A stretch of 33,688 bases of DNA from Dethiobacter alkaliphilus AHT 1 (GCF_000174415.1 NZ_ACJM01000024.1:1-33688); one strand, 5' to 3'. Positions 6,831 through 15,307 are shown, counted from the first letter of the stretch. Notes: a model not told the origin generated them from the letters alone. Made by a program: numbers and translations.

Positions 6831-7252
6831 TGTGTAACAGGCCTGCATCCGGGTCGTGTTCCACCCCATACTTTCCTACATATGTACGCTGTTCATTAGT
6901 AGTACCGGTACGGTTAATTACTGCACCCCAGGGGTCATAAGCCAGCGTATCGGTTAACTCTGCCAGTGCATCTGCTATAGCGCCCAGGTTACCTTGGGCA
7001 TCATGGTAATAATATGCTTCGCTGCCGTCTGCTGAAATCCTGTTTAAGAGCCCCTCAAGACCGGCAGTATATTTCACTACGCTTGCAAAATCGGAGGTGG
7101 TGCTCTCCATAATAACGGTAGCGCCGTCATAGAGGTAATACAGTTCTCCGGAGAGAGTACTTGTCCGGCTTACTTTTCTGCCGTCGCCGTCATAGGTGTA
7201 GGCTACTTCTGCGGTGGGGGTGATGATGCCGGTCATGCGGTTTTGGAAGTCG
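6811..7252 (-). pseudogene. Rhs core, middle part
   Basis: YD-type repeats include VAYTYDGDGRKVSR, YYLYDGATVIME and AYYYHDAQGNLGAI, then TLAYDPWGAV and the core signature YGVEHDPDAGLLHMG. The upstream boundary is the IS3 element, whose left end is at 7253. The downstream boundary is a shift in a run of six G (plus-strand C6 at 6824-6829): one G fewer would continue into GARFYDP. Removing the IS together with one TCG copy joins YSYD to FQNRMTG in frame with 8620-9215, so these were one gene. Confidence 0.9.
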
Positions 7253-7317
7253 TGACCTGTACCCGAATTGCTGGACACACATGAGTTAGGTATAATAACC
7301 ATGTGGAGGAGATAAAA

Positions 7318-7611
7318 ATGTCAAGCAATGCAAACCGGTACAGTGAAGAATTTAAGAAGGATGCCATTAAGCTCGTTCAGGAAGGTGGCAGATCCGTTAA
7401 TGGTGTCGCAAAGGACCTGGGGATAAACGCTCAGACATTACGGAATTGGCTTAAAGAAGAGAAAAAGCGGCAGAATCCTGAAAGTGCGAGGATCCTTGAG
7501 CTCGAGGCCCAGCTAAGAGCTGAGAAGCGCAGAAGCGGTGAACTTGAAGAGGCTGTCGACATTTTAAAAAAGGCTACAGCACTCTTCGTAAAAGACAACC
7601 GGAAAAAGTAA
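7318..7611 (+). CDS. IS3-family transposase OrfA
   Basis: 97 residues from the ATG at 7318, with GGAGGAG 7 bases upstream; a GTG at 7303 is in frame but lacks spacing. The N-terminal half is a helix-turn-helix of the HTH_Tnp_1 type (YSEEFKKDAIKL, then VNGVAKDLGI and LRNWLKEE). A leucine-zipper-like coiled coil follows (RILELEAQLRAEK through EEAVDILKKAT). OrfA binds the terminal repeats and is fused to OrfB by programmed -1 frameshifting at AAAAAG (7603-7608) just before the TAA stop. Confidence 0.92.
   Translation: MSSNANRYSEEFKKDAIKLVQEGGRSVNGVAKDLGINAQTLRNWLKEEKKRQNPESARILELEAQLRAEKRRSGELEEAVDILKKATALFVKDNRKK
7603..7608 (+). promoter_or_regulatory. Probable -1 programmed frameshift site for OrfAB
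   Basis: AAAAAG immediately precedes the orfA stop. Slipping back one base gives a frame reading VIYLHINELSSQFP that continues uninterrupted into OrfB. A-rich slippery sites at this position are standard for IS3 elements. Confidence 0.65.
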
Positions 7612-7658
7612 TCTACCTACACATCAACGAACTAAGCTCCCAGTTCCCGGTTGAGAAG

Positions 7659-8483
7659 TTGTGCAAACACCTTGAAGTACCAAGGAGCAGCTTTTATGAT
7701 TGGAAAAACAGAGGTCCCAGCAAGCGGGCTCTTGAGAATGAAAAAATCCTTGAAATTGCTAAGAAAAGTCATGCTGATTGTCAAGGCATATGCGGTTTAG
7801 ACAAAATGCTGGAAGACGTACGGGAACACTTTCCTAAATGCAGCCGCGAAAGGCTTTATGGCATCCAAAAACGTAATGGATTGTACTCCAGGCGCAAGAG
7901 AAAGTTTAAAGCCACCACAGACTCAAATCATCAACTCCCGGTAGCAGAGAATCTTTTAAACCAGAACTTTAAAGCTGACAAGCCTGGAGCCGTCTGGGTT
8001 ACCGATATCAGCTACGTAAATACCGTTGAAGGCTGGTTATACCTGGCCACCGTTAAGGATATATGTACAAAAGATATTGTTGGCTGGGCAACTGCTGACA
8101 ATATGAAAACAGAACTCTGCATTAAAGCCCTTGAAAGCGCAATTAAACGTTTCCGACCATCACCGGGATTAGTTCATCACTCTGATAGAGGGGTGCAATA
8201 TTGTAGCAAAGATTATCAGAAACTTCTTAAGAAGAACGGAATGGTATGCAGTATGAGCCGTAAAGGCAACTGCTACGATAACGCCTGCGCAGAAACGTTT
8301 TTCGGCACCATAAAATGCGAGATGCTCTACCATAAGAAATATGAAACCCGTGAAGAGGCCCATCGGGATATATTCTGGTACATCGAGATATTTTACAACC
8401 GTAAAAGGCGGCACCAGTCTCTTGGCTATATGACCCCTGCAGACTATAGAAAGTCCTTCGAAGAGAAGCCACTGGCGGCTTAA
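7659..8483 (+). CDS. IS3-family transposase OrfB (DDE integrase)
   Basis: 274 residues if read from the TTG at 7659. In the fused product the frame is open from about 7608. An N-terminal HTH_21-like region contains RERLYGIQKRNGLYSRRK. The rve catalytic core follows with Asp in VTDISY, Asp in HHSDRGVQY and Glu in ACAETFFG, plus the YNRKRRHQSLGYMTP tail. The enzyme cuts and joins the ends of this IS. The full length and intact motifs indicate an active or recently active element. Confidence 0.92.
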   Translation: MCKHLEVPRSSFYDWKNRGPSKRALENEKILEIAKKSHADCQGICGLDKMLEDVREHFPKCSRERLYGIQKRNGLYSRRKRKFKATTDSNHQLPVAENLLNQNFKADKPGAVWVTDISYVNTVEGWLYLATVKDICTKDIVGWATADNMKTELCIKALESAIKRFRPSPGLVHHSDRGVQYCSKDYQKLLKKNGMVCSMSRKGNCYDNACAETFFGTIKCEMLYHKKYETREEAHRDIFWYIEIFYNRKRRHQSLGYMTPADYRKSFEEKPLAA

Positions 8484-8619
8484 ATATATTAGCTGTGATG
8501 CCAGGTTAGCGGCATTAGCAGCTTGATTACAAAATGGTGTAATAACAGATTTCCAAGCAATTGTGTGATTTAAGGAGAATAGCTAACTCTGAAGTGTCCA
8601 GTTTAACGGGAAAAGGTCA

Positions 8620-9215
8620 TCGTAGCTGTAGCGGGTGAGGCCGCTTGTGTCTGTTTTGGTTAAGCGGTTGCCGTTATTGTCGTAGGTGTATGTGACATCT
8701 CCGGCAGTTAGTAGTTGGTTTGCGGCGTCGTAAGTGTAGTTGACGGTACTGTTGGGGCCGGTTAAGGCAACGCGGTTGCCAACCGGGTCATAGGTGTAGG
8801 TGATGGTACCCCGGCTGTCGGTGACCTCGGTTAACTGGCCTAAATCGTCATACTGATAGTTGGTTGTGTCTGCGCCGTCCCGTACCATGGAGGTACGGCG
8901 ACCGTTGGGGTCATATGCGTAGGTGTAGTCTGCCAGTGTTTCGCCGATATCAGTCATGCTTTGTACCGATACCATCCGGTTGGCGTCATCGTAGGCCAAG
9001 GCAGTAACGGTGTTGTTGGGGTAGGCGATTTCTGTGATGTTACCGGCGCTGTCGTAAGTGAAGGTAAAGTCTTTGCCTGTTGGGTCGCTTAGGCGTGTCA
9101 GCTGGTTTAGTTCGTTGTACTGGTAGGAAACGTTGTAGATACTGGCGTTGTTTTGGATGGCATTGATGCCGGTACGGTTGCCCAGGCTGTAGGTGTAACG
9201 TAGCCCTTGACCCAT
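8620..9215 (-). pseudogene. Rhs core, 5'-truncated upstream part
   Basis: About 198 residues of YD repeats: LTRLSDPTGKDFTFTYDSAG, DYTYAYDPNGRR, TNYQYDDLGQL, ITYTYDPVGNR and VTYTYDNNGNR. An in-frame TGA lies two codons before the first ATG (9215), and there is no ribosome site, signal peptide or N-terminal Rhs region. Coding similarity therefore begins abruptly about 50 bases after the sigK terminator. After TRYSYD the frame enters the IS and stops at 8583 with an IS-encoded tail. This is an orphan Rhs tip, not an expressed full-length gene; complete Rhs proteins are usually well over 1,000 residues. Confidence 0.88.
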
Positions 9216-9264
9216 TTTTCAATAAAGTGTAGGCACTTTTATATAGTAATGAAATCCAGAACCC

Positions 9265-9306
9265 AAAAAAAAGGACAGACTAGGTGTATTTCCTTGTCTG
9301 TCCTTT
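9265..9306 (-). terminator. Rho-independent terminator of sigK
   Basis: AAAGGACAGAC-TAGG and CCTTGTCTGTCCTTT form a 15-bp stem with one mismatch, followed by T8 on the minus strand. It lies 60 bases after the sigK stop and is homologous to the terminator at 3616-3651. Confidence 0.85.
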
Positions 9307-9365
9307 CAGATTATCTACCATTTTGCTGTTGTTCAGGAGGATCCTTTAATATCTGTAATTAGATA

Positions 9366-10070
9366 CTATAAACTTTGTCTTTCTTGGCGGAACTCCTCCG
9401 CTATTTTTGCTATCACTTTCTTTTCAATGCGGGAGACGTAGGATCTGGAGATGCCCAGGGATTTGGCGATTTCTTTTTGGGTTTTGCGGCGGCCCATGGG
9501 TAGGCCAAAGCGCATGGCCAGGACTGTGCGTTCGCGGAGTTTGAGCTTTTTGATTACTTCGTAAAGTTTGGCTTCCAGCATCTTGCGGTCTACTTCGTTT
9601 AGGACCAGTTCTTCGTCGGAACCCAGGACATCTAAAAGGGTGATTTCGTTACCCTCTTTATCTGTGCCGATGGGGTCATGTAAGAGCACTTCAGCTTTGC
9701 GTTTGGTGATGACGCGGATGTGCATAAGTATTTCATTTTCGATGCAGCGGGCGGCGTATGTGGCAAGACGCGTTCCTTTGTTGTTATTAAAGGAATCGAT
9801 GGCTTTGATTAAACCTACTGTACCGATGGAAATCAGGTCTTCCTGATCCTCACCGGTATTTTCAAACTTCTTAATTACGTGTGCCACCAGGCGAAGATTT
9901 CGTTCAATCAGAATACTACGGGCTTCCTCATCACCTTTGGCCATCAGGGCCAGATACTTCTTTTCCTCCTGCGGTTTTAACGGCTGGGGGAATGAATTGT
10001 TATTTAAGTAGGAAACAAGCAACACGATTTCTTTCACGACGGCCGCCACAATGGTAATAAACGGTAGCAA
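9366..10070 (-). CDS. sigK: RNA polymerase sporulation sigma factor K (pro-sigma-K), complete
   Basis: 234 residues with a TTG start at 10070 preceded by GAGGGGG. The N-terminus ([20 protein letters not shown]) is the hydrophobic pro-sequence expected for pro-sigma-K, which is cleaved at the mother-cell/forespore membrane. Region 2 is clear ([47 protein letters not shown]). Region 4.2 contains [20 protein letters not shown]. Sigma-K directs late mother-cell genes for coat and cortex. The gene is uninterrupted here, but its codons 141-234 are duplicated at 3700-3984. Its ribosome site lies in the 3' arm of a hairpin downstream of the PBP gene. Confidence 0.96.
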   Translation of the reverse strand: MLPFITIVAAVVKEIVLLVSYLNNNSFPQPLKPQEEKKYLALMAKGDEEARSILIERNLRLVAHVIKKFENTGEDQEDLISIGTVGLIKAIDSFNNNKGTRLATYAARCIENEILMHIRVITKRKAEVLLHDPIGTDKEGNEITLLDVLGSDEELVLNEVDRKMLEAKLYEVIKKLKLRERTVLAMRFGLPMGRRKTQKEIAKSLGISRSYVSRIEKKVIAKIAEEFRQERQSL

Positions 10071-10122
10071 AAAAGCACCCCCTCACAGATGTCATCTTTA
10101 ACATAATATGCGGAGGGTGCTT
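10067..10122 (-). terminator. Hairpin/terminator overlapping the sigK ribosome site
   Basis: On the minus strand AAGCACCC (10115-10122) pairs with GGGTGCTT (10073-10080). The stem can be extended by GAG/CTC with a bulge, and it is followed by T6 running into the TTG start codon of sigK. The GAGGGGG Shine-Dalgarno forms the 3' arm. It can act as a terminator for the PBP gene and would hide the sigK ribosome site in a read-through transcript. Confidence 0.65.
10085..10111 (-). promoter_or_regulatory. Possible sigma-E-type promoter for sigK
   Basis: In the loop of the hairpin, GCATATT (10105-10111) fits the sigma-E -35 consensus KMATATT, and CATCTGT (10085-10091) partly fits the -10 element with a 13-base spacer. 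The predicted start would fall inside the ribosome site, which weakens the call. In B. subtilis sigK is transcribed by sigma-E with SpoIIID. Confidence 0.25.
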
Positions 10123-10180
10123 ATTTGTGACTGGTAAATAGTAACATAACAACACAAAAGGTCCGTCCCGTTGTGTGTGG

Positions 10181-11821
10181 TTAGTGGAGATTGTCGGTTA
10201 TGCGTCGGAAAATTTGGGTGGCGGGCGTGGCGTCTCGACCTGGGCCTGAGTATAGGGGTTTGTCCTTTCCGTGCAGAAAGACGGTGATGACCAGGGGTTG
10301 GCCGTCTGGTTCAGCATAGCCGGCAAACCAGGAGTGTTCAATCGGCTCGCCTTCCATCGTGGCCTGTGCTGTTCCTGTTTTGCCGGCTATCAGGTAGTCT
10401 GGGCTATAGATGCGGGACCCGGTGCCGGTGCCGGACTGGACCACGTCGGTCAGCATGCTCCTGAGGCTGCGAGATACGGCGGGGTGGATGACCTGCGTGC
10501 CGGTATAGACCCGGAATTCTCTGACGGTGTTACCCTGGCTGTCGATGATTTCCGAGACCAGACGCGGATAAACATCGCGGCCGTTATTGATGATGGTGGC
10601 CATCATTCTGGTAATCTGCAGTGGGGTAACCTGCACTTTACCCTGCCCGATGGAGGCGTTGCCCAGGTCGCCTAAAAAAGGCATCTGGGCCGGGGAGGGA
10701 ATTTGGCCGGCATGCTCTCCCAGGGGGATACCGGTAACACTGCCTAGTTTGAATCTTTCGGCTGTTTCCTGCAGCGTTTCCCGGCCCAGCTTTTGTCCCA
10801 GCCAGACAAAGTAAACGTTACAGGATACGGTGAGGGCCTGCCTGAGGTCCACTTCGCCGTGGGCCTCCCCGCGATAGCAGCGTATGGAGGTGTCGTCACT
10901 TAATTCAATGGCCCCGGTACAATAGTAAGTTTCTGAAGCCATGTTTTCTTCCAGGGCGGCGGCAGTTAGAACTGTTTTAAACACTGAACCGGGTTCATAG
11001 GGGCGGATAGCTTTATTTAAATGGTTTTCGCGGTCATATTGGACTTCAAGGCCGGTATAGAGTGCCCGGGGTTTAAAGTCCGGATAGGAGGCCATGGCCA
11101 GGATGTCTCCGGAGTGCGGCTCCATCACCACCACAGCTCCGCTTAGGTCGGCATCGGCCAAAACCTGCTCTACTGTGGCTTGGATATGGCTGTCAATGGT
11201 GGTTATAATGCTGTAGGGGCGGCCTGTGTCATCGCCGCGCCAGTCACGGTACCCCAGGCCTTCTACCAGGTTACCGCGGGCATCCACAATGGCCGCCACG
11301 GAAAAGGGACGACCCGCCGACAGTTCGTCATTAAAGGCCCGCTCCAAACCCGACATATTGTTGGTGGCTTGTTGGACAAAGCCGGTGACATGGGGTGCCA
11401 GAGAGTTATATCCGTAGCGCACCTGTTCCAACGCAGAGATTACGCCTTCGCGCGGCATATCTCCCAATTCCCGGTTGATGGTGCTTTCCGGGCCAAAGGC
11501 AAAGACCGATTGATCTGGCCGAGTCTCTGCATGGCGGGAGAGGATTTCCCGGGTCTCACCGTCCAGGATGGGCTCAAAGAATACGGTAACCGGTTTCCAT
11601 TGACTATCTAAGAGGGATACGCCTTCCCGGTCCAGAATCTGGCCGCGGCCGGTGGGTTTGTAATCATAGCGCAGTGAGCGCTGGTTGACTGCGATGCGGG
11701 CATACTGCGGACCCTCCAGGATTTGCAGCTGAAATAAGCGGCCCAGGAGGACAAAAACAGGGAGAAAAAAGAGCATGGTTAATATAACGATTCTTTTTTG
11801 GCGTTCAATTCTTTTAGACAT
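10181..11821 (-). CDS. Class B penicillin-binding protein (transpeptidase), PbpI/SpoVD-like
   Basis: 546 residues. One N-terminal membrane anchor (VILTMLFFLPVFVLLGRLF) is followed by the PBP dimerisation region (RGQILDREG) and a transpeptidase domain with all three motifs: SVFK with Ser279 and Lys282, SCN at 333-335, and KTGTAQ at 481. It cross-links peptidoglycan outside the membrane. In B. subtilis pbpI (PBP4b) lies after the mltG / U32 genes, and sigK follows directly here, so a sporulation role is likely. There are no PASTA domains, unlike SpoVD. The ATG follows GGGGTG embedded in a hairpin arm. Confidence 0.9.
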   Translation of the reverse strand: MSKRIERQKRIVILTMLFFLPVFVLLGRLFQLQILEGPQYARIAVNQRSLRYDYKPTGRGQILDREGVSLLDSQWKPVTVFFEPILDGETREILSRHAETRPDQSVFAFGPESTINRELGDMPREGVISALEQVRYGYNSLAPHVTGFVQQATNNMSGLERAFNDELSAGRPFSVAAIVDARGNLVEGLGYRDWRGDDTGRPYSIITTIDSHIQATVEQVLADADLSGAVVVMEPHSGDILAMASYPDFKPRALYTGLEVQYDRENHLNKAIRPYEPGSVFKTVLTAAALEENMASETYYCTGAIELSDDTSIRCYRGEAHGEVDLRQALTVSCNVYFVWLGQKLGRETLQETAERFKLGSVTGIPLGEHAGQIPSPAQMPFLGDLGNASIGQGKVQVTPLQITRMMATIINNGRDVYPRLVSEIIDSQGNTVREFRVYTGTQVIHPAVSRSLRSMLTDVVQSGTGTGSRIYSPDYLIAGKTGTAQATMEGEPIEHSWFAGYAEPDGQPLVITVFLHGKDKPLYSGPGRDATPATQIFRRITDNLH

Positions 11822-11828
11822 AAGAACA

Positions 11829-11868
11829 CCCCGCAGGATAGACTAAAATTATAGTCTTTCATGCGGGG
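11829..11868 (-). promoter_or_regulatory. Intergenic hairpin enclosing the PBP gene ribosome site
   Basis: On the minus strand CCCCGCA (11862-11868) pairs with TGCGGGG (11829-11835), and inside them AGACTA pairs with TAGTCT around a 6-base loop. There is no uninterrupted T run afterwards (TTCTTATG), so it is a poor terminator. The 3' arm contains the GGGGTG Shine-Dalgarno, 5 bases before the PBP start. Confidence 0.6.
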
Positions 11869-11875
11869 CATTATT

Positions 11876-13099
11876 TTATACACTTTTGGCCCGGCGAATC
11901 AGGGAAAATTCCTCCACTGCAAAGGGCATGTGCAGGGATACGTGTTCCTGCACCCGGATAGCCTCCTCAATGGGGGCGCCTTCTGCATTGCGCAGGTCTT
12001 TTACGGTGAAGTGACGGCTGGGAGTTTTCGGGCCGGCCACCTCGAGTTGTTCTCCGACGGCAAAGCGGTTGCGCATCTCCACCACAGCCCGATTGTTTAG
12101 GGCATCATAGCTTTGGACCACTCCCACAAATTCATGGCTTGCCACCTGGGCTGTGGTCTCCGGGACCTGGCCCTTTACCCCGGGATTGCCGTGGAGAAAT
12201 CCGGTAGAGTAAGGGCGGTGGCTTATTTTATGCAGCTCATCTTTTAAGGCCGGATCAAGGGTATAATTGTCCGGATCTGCCAGGTAAGCATCCAGTGCCT
12301 GGCGATAAGCCCTGGTGACGGTGGCTACATAATAGACACTTTTCATGCGGCCCTCTATTTTAAAACTGTTTACACCGGCTTTGACCAAATCGGGAATGTG
12401 TTCAATGAGGCAGAGATCCCGGGCATTTAGAATATAGGTGCCGCGTTCATCTTCATAGACAGGCAGGTATTCTCCCGGACGTTTTTCCTCCATCAGGTGG
12501 TACTTCCAGCGGCAGGCCTGGGCACATTGGCCGCGGTTGCCGCTGCGTCCTTCCATATGGTGGCTGAGATAACAGCGTCCTGAATAGGCCCAACACATGG
12601 CTCCATGGGCAAAGACCTCCAGCTCCAGGTCCGTGTGAGAGCGGATTTCCGCAATTTCCGGCAGGGTCAGTTCCCGGGCCAAAACAATGCGTGCTACGCC
12701 GGCATCCTGCCAGAACCTGGCGCTTTTCCAGTTGGTGGTGTTGGCCTGGGTGCTTAAGTGGCAGGGTAGCTGCGGTACCGTTTCCCGGGCCAGGGCAAAA
12801 ACGCCCGGATCGGCAACGATCAGGGCGTCCACTTCCGTGTCGGCTAATGTTTTAAGGTATGCAGGAAGTTGGGCGATATCTTCATTGCCGGCGAAGATAT
12901 TGATGGTGACGTACACTTTGACACCGTGTTGGTGAGCAAAGTCCACGCCTGTTTTCATTTCTTCTTCGGTGAAGTTACCGGCAAAGGCTCGCATACCAAA
13001 CTGTTTTCCCGCCAGATAAACGGCGTCGGCGCCGTAGATTACTGCCATTTTCAGTTTTTCCAGATCACCGGCCGGAGCCAGGATTTCAGGTTTATGCAT
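11876..13099 (-). CDS. Peptidase U32 family protein, probable tRNA U34 hydroxylase TrhP/YrrO-type
   Basis: 407 residues beginning PEILAPAGDLEKLKMAV, the U32 signature, with a TIM-barrel-like N-terminal part. A Cys-rich region (MCWAYSGRCYLS, then GNRGQCAQACRWKY) can hold the iron-sulfur cluster known in this family, and a C-terminal beta domain contains SHRPYSTGF. Family members TrhP and its Bacillus homologues make 5-hydroxyuridine at tRNA position 34 from prephenate. In B. subtilis two such genes (yrrN, yrrO) follow mltG; here only one is present. The start follows AGAGGAA and lies 12 bases after mltG, so they are co-transcribed. Confidence 0.9.
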   Translation of the reverse strand: MHKPEILAPAGDLEKLKMAVIYGADAVYLAGKQFGMRAFAGNFTEEEMKTGVDFAHQHGVKVYVTINIFAGNEDIAQLPAYLKTLADTEVDALIVADPGVFALARETVPQLPCHLSTQANTTNWKSARFWQDAGVARIVLARELTLPEIAEIRSHTDLELEVFAHGAMCWAYSGRCYLSHHMEGRSGNRGQCAQACRWKYHLMEEKRPGEYLPVYEDERGTYILNARDLCLIEHIPDLVKAGVNSFKIEGRMKSVYYVATVTRAYRQALDAYLADPDNYTLDPALKDELHKISHRPYSTGFLHGNPGVKGQVPETTAQVASHEFVGVVQSYDALNNRAVVEMRNRFAVGEQLEVAGPKTPSRHFTVKDLRNAEGAPIEEAIRVQEHVSLHMPFAVEEFSLIRRAKSV

Positions 13100-13111
13100 G
13101 GCGGTTCCTCT

Positions 13112-14152
13112 TTACTGTCGGTTATTACGGGATCGGCGGATATTTTGCTGATGCTCGGCATACGTGCGGGCAAAATAGTGCTCACCTGTGCCGTCTCTTT
13201 TCAGAACGTAATAGAGATAATCCACATCTTCCGGATACAGCACTGCCATAATGGCACCGCGGCCCGGTGCGGCAATGGGGCCGGGGGGCAGGCCGGAGAC
13301 GTAGTAGGTGTTGTAAGGGGATTCCACTTCCAAATCCACATAGAGAACCTGTTCACGGTGTTCTCCCAGAGCGTAGAGTACTGTGGCATCAATTTGCAGC
13401 GGCATGCCTATGGCCATGCGGTTGTGCATAACGGCGGCCACCGTTTCCCGCTCCTGGGGGGCCTGTACTTCCCGCTCCACCAGGGAAGCCAGCGTCATCA
13501 CCTCATGCAGGCTCAGGCCCAACTCTTGGGCTCGCTCCCGCATTTCTGCGGTGAAGACTTCTTCCATGCGGGTTTGCATGCGGCTCAGGATGGTTTCGGC
13601 TGAGACACCTTCGTCAAACTCGTAGGTGTCGGGGAAAAGATACCCCTCCATTGCGTAGCGCATTTCAGGATGAGTTTGTCCCATGGCCGGCTTTGCTTCT
13701 CCGGCCAGGTCCATAAACTCATCGGCATCTGCCAGGCCACGGTCTTCCAGGCGTTGGGCTATTTGTTCCAGAGTGAGCCCTTCCGGGATGGTAACGGAGA
13801 CAGTGGGACGGTAGACGTTGCCTGCAGACAATTCCGCCAGGATTTCATCCATATCCATGCCGTAGCTTAGCAGGTAGTTTCCTGCTTGCAGGCCTTGGTC
13901 CATGCCTTGGAATTTGGCGTAGAAGCGAAAAACGGTGGCGTTTCTCACCAGGCCTTCCTCTTCCAGAATATTGGCGATGCGAGTGGATGAAGAGCCCTGG
14001 GGAATGGAGACCAATATTTGCTCTTCCGCCATGGCCGGCACATCCACCGGTTGCAGTAAGGTATTAAGTTGAAAGGCCAATAAGCCAAACGCCACGGCCA
14101 GCAGGACTAAAAACCCTCCTGCCAACCGCAGCGAAGTGCGCATCATCATCAT
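13112..14152 (-). CDS. mltG: Endolytic murein transglycosylase MltG (YceG-like)
   Basis: 346 residues with one N-terminal membrane segment (residues 11-30), a LysM-like region, and the YceG domain from about residue 45. Visible motifs are EGYLFPDTYEF (169-179), LASLVEREV with catalytic Glu226, and the C-terminal YNTYYVSGLPPGPI block with a following HYFARTYAEH. It cuts nascent glycan strands at the membrane and sets strand length. The start is the first of four consecutive ATG codons after GGAGGAATC. It sits in the conserved DUF1292 - mltG - U32 order. Confidence 0.95.
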   Translation of the reverse strand: MMMMRTSLRLAGGFLVLLAVAFGLLAFQLNTLLQPVDVPAMAEEQILVSIPQGSSSTRIANILEEEGLVRNATVFRFYAKFQGMDQGLQAGNYLLSYGMDMDEILAELSAGNVYRPTVSVTIPEGLTLEQIAQRLEDRGLADADEFMDLAGEAKPAMGQTHPEMRYAMEGYLFPDTYEFDEGVSAETILSRMQTRMEEVFTAEMRERAQELGLSLHEVMTLASLVEREVQAPQERETVAAVMHNRMAIGMPLQIDATVLYALGEHREQVLYVDLEVESPYNTYYVSGLPPGPIAAPGRGAIMAVLYPEDVDYLYYVLKRDGTGEHYFARTYAEHQQNIRRSRNNRQ

Positions 14153-14174
14153 GATTCCTCCGGGGAGTCAGTGT

Positions 14175-14465
14175 CTATTCTTCTTCAGCCTCAATGCCGG
14201 TCATCTCTTCCCAGGCCTGGGCTACAGATTCCCATTCGTCATCGTCTTCCACCACAGTCAGCGTCTGTTCTCCTTCCGCTTCATCGATGCGGAAGATTAC
14301 CGCTTCCTGTTCCTCAGACTCACTGTTAATCAGTCCTTCTTCGGTGGGAACCAAAATGGCATACTCATTTTCATTGACGGGGATGATGTCCAAAACCATG
14401 AAACTGTGTTCCTGCCCGTCCTCATCTACAAGCGTGACAATATCATCACGGGTTTCCTCTGTCAT
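14175..14465 (-). CDS. DUF1292 family protein (YrzB-like)
   Basis: About 96 residues, strongly acidic, with a beta-rich core: VTLVDEDGQEHSFMVLDII, NEYAILVPTEE and AVIFRIDE, and an acidic C-terminal tail. The ATG at 14465 has AGAGGTG 9 bases upstream. A GTG at 14477 would be too close to that site. The biochemical role of DUF1292 proteins is unknown. They lie between ruvX and mltG in many Firmicutes, as here. Confidence 0.88.
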   Translation of the reverse strand: MTEETRDDIVTLVDEDGQEHSFMVLDIIPVNENEYAILVPTEEGLINSESEEQEAVIFRIDEAEGEQTLTVVEDDDEWESVAQAWEEMTGIEAEEE

Positions 14466-14538
14466 TCTATTATACACCTCTTCCTTCTTTAGAGTAAACG
14501 TCTATATTCTTGACAAAATTTCCTGTTTTTATCCATTT

Positions 14539-14955
14539 TTACTTTCCCGGGTTCGCCTGCAGATAGTTTTGTAAAATCAGCACCGCCGCCATTTTATCTA
14601 TCACTTTTTTCCGTTTGGCGCGGCTCATGTCTGCCGACAAAAGGGTCCGCTCCGCCTCCATGGTGGTGAGGCGCTCGTCCCACAGTTTGACGGGCAGATT
14701 AAGCTCTGCTGACAGCTTGTCGGCAAACTCCTCCGACAGTTTGGCCCGGGGCCCCACGGTGTTATTCATATTTTTGGGATATCCCACCACAATCAGGGAA
14801 ACTTCATATTCTGCCACCAGTTCCCGGATTCGTTTCAGGTCATTTTCCCAGGTAGTGCGTCGGATGACTTCCAGGCCCTGCGCCGTCCAACCCAGCGCAT
14901 CACTGGCCGCCACACCGATGGTGCGGTCCCCCACATCCAATCCGAGAATTCGCAT
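14539..14955 (-). CDS. ruvX: RuvX/YqgF family Holliday-junction-resolvase-like nuclease
   Basis: 138 residues with an RNase H fold: [17 protein letters not shown] contains the first catalytic Asp, [10 protein letters not shown] follows, and [12 protein letters not shown] is the second signature. The C-terminus has [13 protein letters not shown] with the last Asp. In Escherichia coli YqgF acts in 16S rRNA 5' maturation, and a role on Holliday junctions has also been proposed. The start follows TGAGGTG. It lies 22 bases downstream of ireB. Confidence 0.95.
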   Translation of the reverse strand: MRILGLDVGDRTIGVAASDALGWTAQGLEVIRRTTWENDLKRIRELVAEYEVSLIVVGYPKNMNNTVGPRAKLSEEFADKLSAELNLPVKLWDERLTTMEAERTLLSADMSRAKRKKVIDKMAAVLILQNYLQANPGK

Positions 14956-14977
14956 GTATTCACCTCAGGTGTTAAGA

Positions 14978-15250
14978 TTAAGCCTGATTGTCCAGCTGCT
15001 TAAGATAAGTGCCCACCACTTCTTCCAGCAGCTCATCCCTTTCCAGTTTGCGGATTAGCACACGGGCGTTATTGTGGCTTGTGATATAGGCCGGGTCGCC
15101 GGACAGAAGATAGCCCACAATCTGGTTAATGGGATTATAACCCTTCTCCTTTAATGCACCGTACACAATGGCAAAAACATCCCTTGCCTGATACTCCTCA
15201 TCTTCGGTTGTCCGCTTGAATTTCATGGTCTGGTCAAATGAATTTTCCAT
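14978..15250 (-). CDS. IreB family regulatory phosphoprotein (DUF965, YrzL)
   Basis: 90 residues beginning [11 protein letters not shown]; the conserved Thr pair used for phosphorylation in Enterococcus IreB is present (RTTEDEE). The rest, [33 protein letters not shown], is the family signature. IreB is a target of the PASTA kinase IreK and modulates envelope stress resistance. It lies between alaS and ruvX, as in Bacillus, 57 bases after the alaS stop, with a GGGGGTG ribosome site. Confidence 0.93.
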   Translation of the reverse strand: MENSFDQTMKFKRTTEDEEYQARDVFAIVYGALKEKGYNPINQIVGYLLSGDPAYITSHNNARVLIRKLERDELLEEVVGTYLKQLDNQA

Positions 15251-15307
15251 ACCTTCACCCCCCGGCTTTGTTATTGTTATAATTCTATCTTGCCCGGTAA
15301 TTTCCTT

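Larger units (their letters stand above)
7253..8619 (+). mobile_element. Complete IS3-family insertion sequence (1367 bp)
   Basis: The imperfect inverted repeats are about 39 bp at each end (7253-7291 and 8581-8619). Both start TGACCT and share CCCG, CTGGACAC and GAGTTAG blocks. A 3-bp duplication, TCG, flanks the element (7250-7252 and 8620-8622), as expected for IS3 elements. Inside are orfA and orfB with a frameshift signal. It is identical to the copy at 1-698 over their shared length, so both insertions are recent. It interrupts the Rhs gene in the opposite orientation. Confidence 0.95.

Noticed and set aside
3700-9650. A proven skin element
   Set aside because: No serine or tyrosine recombinase is visible between the two sigK copies, and the upstream sigK is already intact. 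I keep it as a hypothesis, not a feature.
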